64,000 nucleotides of DNA from NCBI GenBank assembly GCA_023376005.1, contig CM042145.1, forward strand, positions 14,768,727 to 14,832,726. Direction: 5' to 3'. The notes under the pieces are model-generated. The model saw nothing but the letters and a program-made list of their open reading frames with translations. It ran no database searches and was not told the origin of the DNA. This document shows positions 58,705-64,000 of the stretch, piece after piece (the first letter of the stretch is position 1; every line of letters begins with the position of its first letter). Both the position numbers and the translations under genes were made by a program. The DNA comes from Doryteuthis pealeii. Its lineage: Eukaryota > Mollusca > Cephalopoda > Myopsida > Loliginidae.

Positions 58705-59680
58705 ATAAAAAAAATAAAATAAAAGGAACTTTCATTGCTTTTTCTTGAGTACCCGAAACTCAATTCATTGAGTTAGTTTGAGGTCAAATTTTATCAGCAA
58801 TTTGATCTTAGAAAATCACAACATTTTAAACTTTCTCCCTTTGCATATCTTTTTTAGTCAGGTTCCAAATCAGTAAAATTGCCAAGTTTTAAAAAACATT
58901 CTCAGTTGTTTAAAACCAAGCTTAAAAGTGAAAGTTAAAATTCAAAATCAAATTTAAAATCAAACATTAAACAAGGACGTTAGAATATTTTCCAAAAACT
59001 GGTATATTTTCTAAAAAAAAAAAAAAAAAAAAAATCGACCCAAAATATATTCCAATTTTGTATGTTAACGAGTAACCTCCCTTGACTCATTTAAACACTT
59101 GATTATTTCCCTTGCATTGAGTAACATTGTAACCTGAGAATTGCAAAATATTGTCATAATTCTTTCAAACATTGTCATAATATTTCAATGGAATGACATG
59201 TTAAGTTGGAATTGAAAATAGGTAAATGCTTCATTATTTTCATATTGTGATTTCCTTTGAGGTTTTTATATCAGTATTTTAATGCAGAAGAGAAGAGAAA
59301 TAGAGAGGCAAAAATAGACTGTCCTGACAAGGACAACTCTATCTCACTTGTCGTTTCAGACAAACAGGTTAACAAATGAGGAAACGTGGAATTTGCTACA
59401 GTGGGTAAGACACCTATGCTATCACTATACGGCTTGTGTACATGTGAATAAGACTGTTGAATGGAATTCCATTTGCGAATAAGCCACAAAGTGTATGTTT
59501 TAACACAAAAAAATATCATAAAATATGTTCTTAATAATAATTAAGTTAATTTCAAATAATGCGCAAGCACAATTCAGAACACATTTTATGATATTTTCAT
59601 GTTAAAACATACAGTTGTATTGATTTGAACAAATTCGTATTTTCAGTGTAGATTTACGGTGAAATGAAAATGGCCGACCA
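58705..59680. other. TRPV intron DNA, nothing recognised
   Basis: Includes a poly(A) at ~59014 and a small inverted repeat (59488-59528 with 59575-59615, TGTATGTTTTAACA and complement). Confidence 0.4.
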
Positions 59681-59681
59681 A

Positions 59682-59757
59682 AACGTAATAGCACGGCCAG
59701 AATTCGAACTCGCTTACTATGACATCACTGTCCAGCACGTTAGCTATTATACATTTG
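59682..59757 (-). repeat. tRNA-derived SINE fragment
   Basis: Minus strand: TAGCTAACGTGCTGGACAGT (A-box-like) and GCGAGTTCGAATTCTGGCC (B-box-like) at tRNA spacing. A different head from families 1-3. The acceptor stem is not intact. Confidence 0.5.
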
Positions 59758-60277
59758 TTAAATGATTAATGACAAATGAATTGTGGCTGAAAAAATAACT
59801 TTTATTTTATTTTGATAACTTTTTATTTGTATATAATATAATCCAAAAGAAATAACAAATTGTCATTATATTTAAACTCACTTGCGTCTTTGGCTTCCAT
59901 TGGAAGTGCTATTATTAAACTCTTCAATCTTTCCCACAGCCATTAAAAAAGAGGCATACACAGGGTCTAGTGAGTGGGTGAGTCTCTCAACTCACAGAAA
60001 AATATTTAAAAAAGCACTAATAAACAAAAAATGGATGGTGCAGAAAAAGTTTAAGCTGCGGATTAAAAAAAAGAAAGCATCAAAACAATAACAAACACAA
60101 TAAATAATACTTTTTTTTTAGAAAAATGGCAAAGCTTTTTACAAGAAAGTAGATATTTATCAATATTCCTTTGATAAAATGTCATAAAATCCTGTAAATT
60201 ATAAAGTTACATTATAAAGCCTATTTTGTATAGCATAACAATTAATAGTGGATATTTGTCTAGTACGATAATTTGCA

Positions 60278-60520
60278 TAGTGTGGTTGGGAATAGAGGAA
60301 AATGTGGATATAACAACACAAATGACTATGTTCAATTGATATTTCACCTCATTATTGGTTGTTCTGTTTTTATAGCAAAAAGGTAAATGGGTGGGGGAAG
60401 GGAAAGAAAAGGGGATGGGTTATTGGTGGGTAGTCTAGGGGAATGAGAAGAAAGTTGGGAGGGCTTGGAATGTGTGGAAATGGTGTTTTCATTTTTTTAT
60501 GGGGTCAGTCAGTTGACCTT
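60278..60520 (+). repeat. Dispersed repeat also present in units A/A'/A'' (5' part)
   Basis: GTGGTTGGGAATAGAGGAAA, TTCAATTGATATTTCACCTC and TTTTATGGGGTCAGTCAGTT match 38106-38330 in order. The CTGAAGA core of that repeat is deleted here. The repeat resumes at 60939 after an insertion. Confidence 0.8.
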
Positions 60521-60938
60521 TGTGACAGAGAACACAAGGTGAGTGGCGAATATCAAGGCCTGCCGTATTTCAAGGAAGCGGGCCTGATATGTAGGACTGT
60601 AGAATCGAATGCGAACGGGTGACACATTGGCACCGAAGTCGAGATGCTACAGTCTCGGATGTAAGCGCCAGGTGCCCGGATGATAGCTATGAGGATTCCG
60701 GCGGCCGGGATTGGCTTGACAATCTCGTGTGTGGGGCGCAGACACCTGGATGTTGGGAGAAACTAGTATAAGTAGAATGGGGTGACGGCAGGAGAGTTGC
60801 GATTTTGAGTTGCTGAAGATTTTACGACGACGGATTTTTAGCTGCTAAAGATTTTTGACGGCGACAACATTGTTGCCCCCCCCCTTTCAACAAGTAGAAT
60901 ATTTTTCTTTTTCCCTCTATTTTTTTTTTCATTCTAGA
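60521..60938 (+). mobile_element. ~418 bp repeat inserted into another repeat, with 5 bp TSD
   Basis: Bounded by ACCTT at 60516-60520 and 60939-60943. The interior matches 12661-13295. Begins TGTGACAGAGAACAC and ends TTCATTCTAGA. Class unknown. No frame. Confidence 0.75.
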
Positions 60939-61000
60939 ACCTTGAAGAGAAATTTTTTTATGTTTAGAGAGTGGGTCAAATGTATGAGGTCAAATGTGTC
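60939..61000 (+). repeat. Dispersed repeat, 3' part resumed
   Basis: GAAGAGAAATTTTT, then GAGTGGGTCAAATGTAT, corresponds to 38330-38370. Confidence 0.65.
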
Positions 61001-61002
61001 AC

Positions 61003-61085
61003 CAAGGGGCCGAGGAGAGTCGTAGGAAATGGACTCATCAACCTGAGTTCAAATCCTAGATGAGACTGTTTGAATTTCACATAAT
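61003..61085 (+). repeat. SINE family 2, 5' fragment
   Basis: GTCGTAGGAAATGGACTCAT, CCTGAGTTCAAATCCTAGA. Truncated after the B-box region. Confidence 0.6.
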
Positions 61086-61448
61086 TTATTTTGTTCAATT
61101 TTTTGTCTCTGTATCATCTGAAAAATGACTGAAAATTCAAATTGATTGATTGTTCTTGACAGTAATATAAAATGGAGCCAATTTTATTAACATCAACTTT
61201 CGAAATAGAACAAATAAAATAAATGTGTGACTGAGTGCTCTAAGGAAAAACAATGCTCGCGTGCAGGATGTGCTGTGTTCGATTATTTTTCATGAATATT
61301 AAAGTTTACTGGAAATGATTTTCTGGCTGTTTTCATCGATACAAAGATGCATGTAAACCTTTCACTGATCTCGATTTTCATTTAATTCATTGCACATTAT
61401 TCAACGCTACCAATTCACAAGATGAAAACTTAACATATATAGATCCAT
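61086..61448. other. No feature recognised
   Basis: AT-rich intron DNA. Confidence 0.4.
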
Positions 61449-61700
61449 TTGTGTGGTGTAATCGTTAGAGTCGTTGGAAATAGACTTGTCGACCTGAGTT
61501 CAAATCCTGGACGAGGCTGTCTGCATTTTATGTAATGCTAATACCTTTGGGAAAGGTATGCATCCAACTACTCTCCCTCCAGCTATGGGTAAATAGAAGG
61601 GCAGACTGGGCTCTTTAATCTTGGTTAGGTAACCAGTCTAGAGAAAAATGCTGAATTCAAACCTGTTAAACTTTGCTTAAGAAATTGACCTTACAGAGGC
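61449..61700 (+). repeat. SINE family 2
   Basis: Head GTGTGGTGTAATCGTTAGAG, B-box-like GAGTTCAAATCCTGG, body CTCCAGCTATGGGTAAATAG, ending before a (TA)n array. Confidence 0.8.
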
Positions 61701-61703
61701 TTT

Positions 61704-61705
<2 letters not shown>

Positions 61706-61776
<71 letters not shown>

Positions 61777-61830
61777 ATATTTATGAATATAATATTATAC
61801 ATATATATATATTTATATATATATATATAT
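61706..61830. repeat. (TA)n microsatellite complex
   Basis: Long TA array with TATG and TTTA interruptions, lying between two SINE copies. Confidence 0.95.
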
Positions 61831-61857
61831 AATATTATAATTATCATATCATGATAT

Positions 61858-62010
61858 TGGTAAATAGTAGGGCAGACTGGGCTCTTTAACCGTGGCTTGG
61901 TAACCAGTCTAGGAGAAGGAAAATGCTGAATTCAAACCTGTTAAACTTCACTTAAGAAATTGACCTTGTGTCACTGTCACATTCTACTCGTGCGGAGACA
62001 GATTGTACTC
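61858..62010 (+). repeat. SINE family 2, 3' half
   Basis: GGTAAATAGTAGGGCAGACT, GAATTCAAACCTGTTAAAC, GTGCGGAGACAG. It could be a duplicate of the adjacent copy split by (TA)n expansion. Confidence 0.75.
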
Positions 62011-62377
62011 TTACAGATAGGGCCAGTTCTTGGGTTTCATGTCCCCCTCCAAATGTATGTTACGTGGTCTCCACTCAACAAAATATCAGTTTTCATAAAG
62101 TAGTATTCATATAAAATATATAAAACATGCCCTTCCGGGTACACCAAGCAGGCTTGACCCCGGTTGGGGATTCGCGGATAGTACACATGGACACTGCTTG
62201 TAGAATGTCGTAAATGGATCGCAAAAAGAAACATACAAATTTGGTATCAATGAAGGAGGCAGCCAGTTCCAGTAAAATAAACTTTTAAATCTATCAAATG
62301 AAAAATATTTTCGTTGCTTTAAAAAAAAAAGAAAAGAAGCTTGTTTTATTTGATACAATAGACTTTAATTTACATAC

Positions 62378-62523
62378 TTTGCCTATGGTCGGGTGGTTCG
62401 TGATGTTCAAATCATTATAAAATTCCGCGAATGTGCCCAATGACGTAATGAATAAGCCAGTCACTGATTCAACGGGACTACTGAACATGTATTTACACAT
62501 TCCATTGAAAAGGATATACATAG
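62378..62523 (-). CDS. nan: TRPV channel exon, S5-pore region
   Basis: 146 bp. The acceptor TTTCAG precedes it and the donor GTATGT starts at 62377. The first two bases complete a codon split with the preceding exon, and it ends in phase 0. It encodes MYILFNGMCKYMF, then SVTGLFITSLGTFAEFYNDL, the pore-loop region, and NITNHPTIGK, which joins in frame to AIFTTYMV of the exon at 55115. The FGEFY-like and TNHP-IGK pattern is that of Nanchung-type TRPV pores as I recall them. The preceding exon was not found in 62524-64000 and probably lies beyond the window. Confidence 0.85.
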
Positions 62524-62686
62524 CTGAAAGTAAGATAAAGAAAAACAAACAAAAAACAATATTACATGACATTGAAGAAGATTGGTTCTGTAGTGTATAA
62601 CGACATAACAAGATTAAGGGAAATCTCGGTATGGTGAGATCCCTAAATAGGGACTATCATTACTAACATGGCGTAATGAACCACAC

Positions 62687-63107
62687 AGGGTAATTATGAA
62701 CTTTTATTTAGTAAATTAGGGTGTCCCAGAAAAAACAGAACCCTCAAATTTTGTAATAAAACTGTTAATTTTAACTAGGGGGGGGGGTTAGGGTTAGATT
62801 TAGGGTTAGGGTTGGGGTTAGGGCTAGGGTTAGGGTTGAAGTTAGGGTTTGGGTTCTGTTTTTTTCTGGGTTACCCTGTACAGGGTGACCTAGAAAAAAA
62901 CAGAACTCAAATTATTTATTCATTTTCCCATTAAACTAACCCTAAACACTAAACCTCAACCCTAACCCTGAACCCCAACCCAAACCCTAACCCTAACCCT
63001 AACCCTAAACCCCCCTAGTTAAAATTAACAGTTTTATTACAAAATTTGTGGGTTCTGTTTTTTCTGGGACACCTTAATTTACTAAACAAAAGTTCATAAT
63101 TACCCCA
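62687..63107. repeat. Fold-back element with telomere-like arms
   Basis: The arms contain GGGTAATTATGAACTTTTAT, GTGTCCCAGAAAAAACAGAA and AGTTAAAATTAACAG in mirror order. The centre at 62880 is ACCCTGTACAGGGT. Each arm holds a run of GGGTTA/CCCTAA-type units (62790-62862 and 62937-63008). CAGGGTGNCCCAGAAAA-like ends resemble Tc1/mariner-type MITE termini. Confidence 0.85.
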
Positions 63108-63234
63108 CACAGACCATATAATAGATGCTCCCGTAAATAAAACCTGTTGTTAAAGTGTTAACCCGGATTTTGTTCACTACAGGTACCATCTATAATTTTT
63201 AAAAGGTCATCCAAAACGCCATAATTTTATGGGA

Positions 63235-63430
63235 CAGTGTTTTTCAACCTTTTTTTTTTTTTTACTGCGACTTATAGCCAGAACAACAATTTGAATTGCG
63301 ACCCATAAAAACCTATGTGTAATGATATGAAACTAGCAGGACCTGTAGATATACAACAGCATGATAATTTAATTATTACAACATTTGATATGTTTACTTA
63401 AGAGCTATTGCAAAACAGTTCAATATGTAA
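63235..63430 (+). mobile_element. hAT-like element terminus
   Basis: CAGTGTTTTTCAACCTTTTT, a poly(T), then CTGCGACTTATAGCC and TTGCGACCC, resembles the 5' end of hAT MITEs (CAGTG...TCAACC...GCGACCC). Followed by an arm like that at 56663-56720. The second terminus was not found. Confidence 0.5.
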
Positions 63431-64000
63431 AAACTATAATAATCTTGATTTAACCCGCTCTCACACTGTTGAGAATTTTCTAAGTTCAGAGCCCCATTCC
63501 TCTAAGGATTTATCAAAAAATGGCTAAAAATTTCCTTTTCATTTAAAGTTACCTGAGTTATTTCCCTTGAATTAAAGACTTCTAAATATGTTTAATATTA
63601 CATTTAAACAAAGGCTATCATTTTTAGTGGATTAGGAAAACGAATGTGACTTCCGGGTTGTAAAAGTGATTGTAAAATATTGACATTGATTTGCCAATAA
63701 AAATCTGGGAGGAGGCGTTTAGAATACCTACATTAATTTGCTGACAAAAACGTGACTTGGAAAATATCTAAGTTGGGTCGGAAATTTTCCTGATGCTGGC
63801 TTGCTAAAACTAAAATTATGGCAAAGATCAAAATTACCAAAATATATTCCACAATTCACAATTTCAATATTACAAATAAAAAAAACATGTAATAAAATGG
63901 GACAAATAAGAAATCTGCGATTCAGTGACACCAGATAATCTGGATTTACATATTTTGCATTGGATCTTGATAACGGACGGAAGATTTATGAACACGCGTA
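63431..64000. other. Unassigned intron DNA
   Basis: No exon with convincing splice sites was found on the minus strand, although the 5' part of the TRPV gene must lie in this direction. Confidence 0.4.

Noticed and set aside
62790..63008. Chromosome end or true telomere
   Set aside because: The TTAGGG-like units are short, degenerate and arranged as an inverted pair inside a fold-back element, with gene exons on both sides.
1..64000. CRISPR arrays, rRNA genes, bacterial operons
   Set aside because: No spaced identical repeats with unique spacers, no rRNA-like conserved stretches and no prokaryotic gene organisation were seen.

Overview
The window looks like non-coding, repeat-dense DNA from a metazoan, most likely a mollusc and probably a coleoid cephalopod. 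The support is strong AT richness, dozens of (TA)n arrays, several tRNA-headed SINE families, decayed LINE tails of types common in molluscs, a Penelope-type GIY-YIG remnant, mariner and Helitron ends, TTAGGG-like tracts and spliceosomal exons of an invertebrate-type TRPV channel. Nothing looks bacterial. The species call is inference.

Layout. 1-760 is unique AT-rich DNA ending at a 100-N gap. 861-24055 is one huge inverted repeat: arms 861-13310 and 13434-24055 around a ~120 bp spacer, each carrying the same mosaic of SINEs, LINE tails, fold-back elements and (TA)n arrays in mirror order. Only the left arm is disfigured, by a C/A-rich garbled stretch (about 2281-5090) and an A-rich one (about 12831-12975), so it reads more like a low-accuracy copy than an old duplication. 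24056-29220 is ordinary single-copy DNA with three LINE 3' ends.

29220-51724 is a forward/inverted/forward triplication: A (29225-37587), A' (37588-~45848, inverted) and A'' (~45866-51724, forward again, with a 10-N gap). A' shares the private base variants of A, while A'' carries other variants. The simplest reading is one haplotype plus its own fold-back copy, followed by the alternative haplotype. Apparent copy numbers in 861-51724 should therefore not be taken as genomic copy numbers.

51725-64000 holds the only real gene recognised: three minus-strand exons (62378-62523, 54999-55115, 53166-53291) that join in frame into the pore, S6 and post-S6 region of a TRPV channel resembling Nanchung. 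Its introns are filled with fold-back elements, a mariner remnant, LINE fragments, a Penelope GIY-YIG fragment, tRNA-derived SINEs and a hAT-like terminus. A Helitron 5' end sits 10 nt inside one intron.

The most unusual patterns are: (1) a recurring CTGANGA / short stem / GAAA motif, hammerhead-ribozyme-like, in at least five unrelated repeats, most lying beside (TA)n arrays; (2) telomere-like (TTAGGG) tracts inside three different fold-back families; (3) a candidate complete Helitron at 28308-33644; and (4) the two artefact-like large inversions, where shared variants and junction microhomology give direct evidence on origin.
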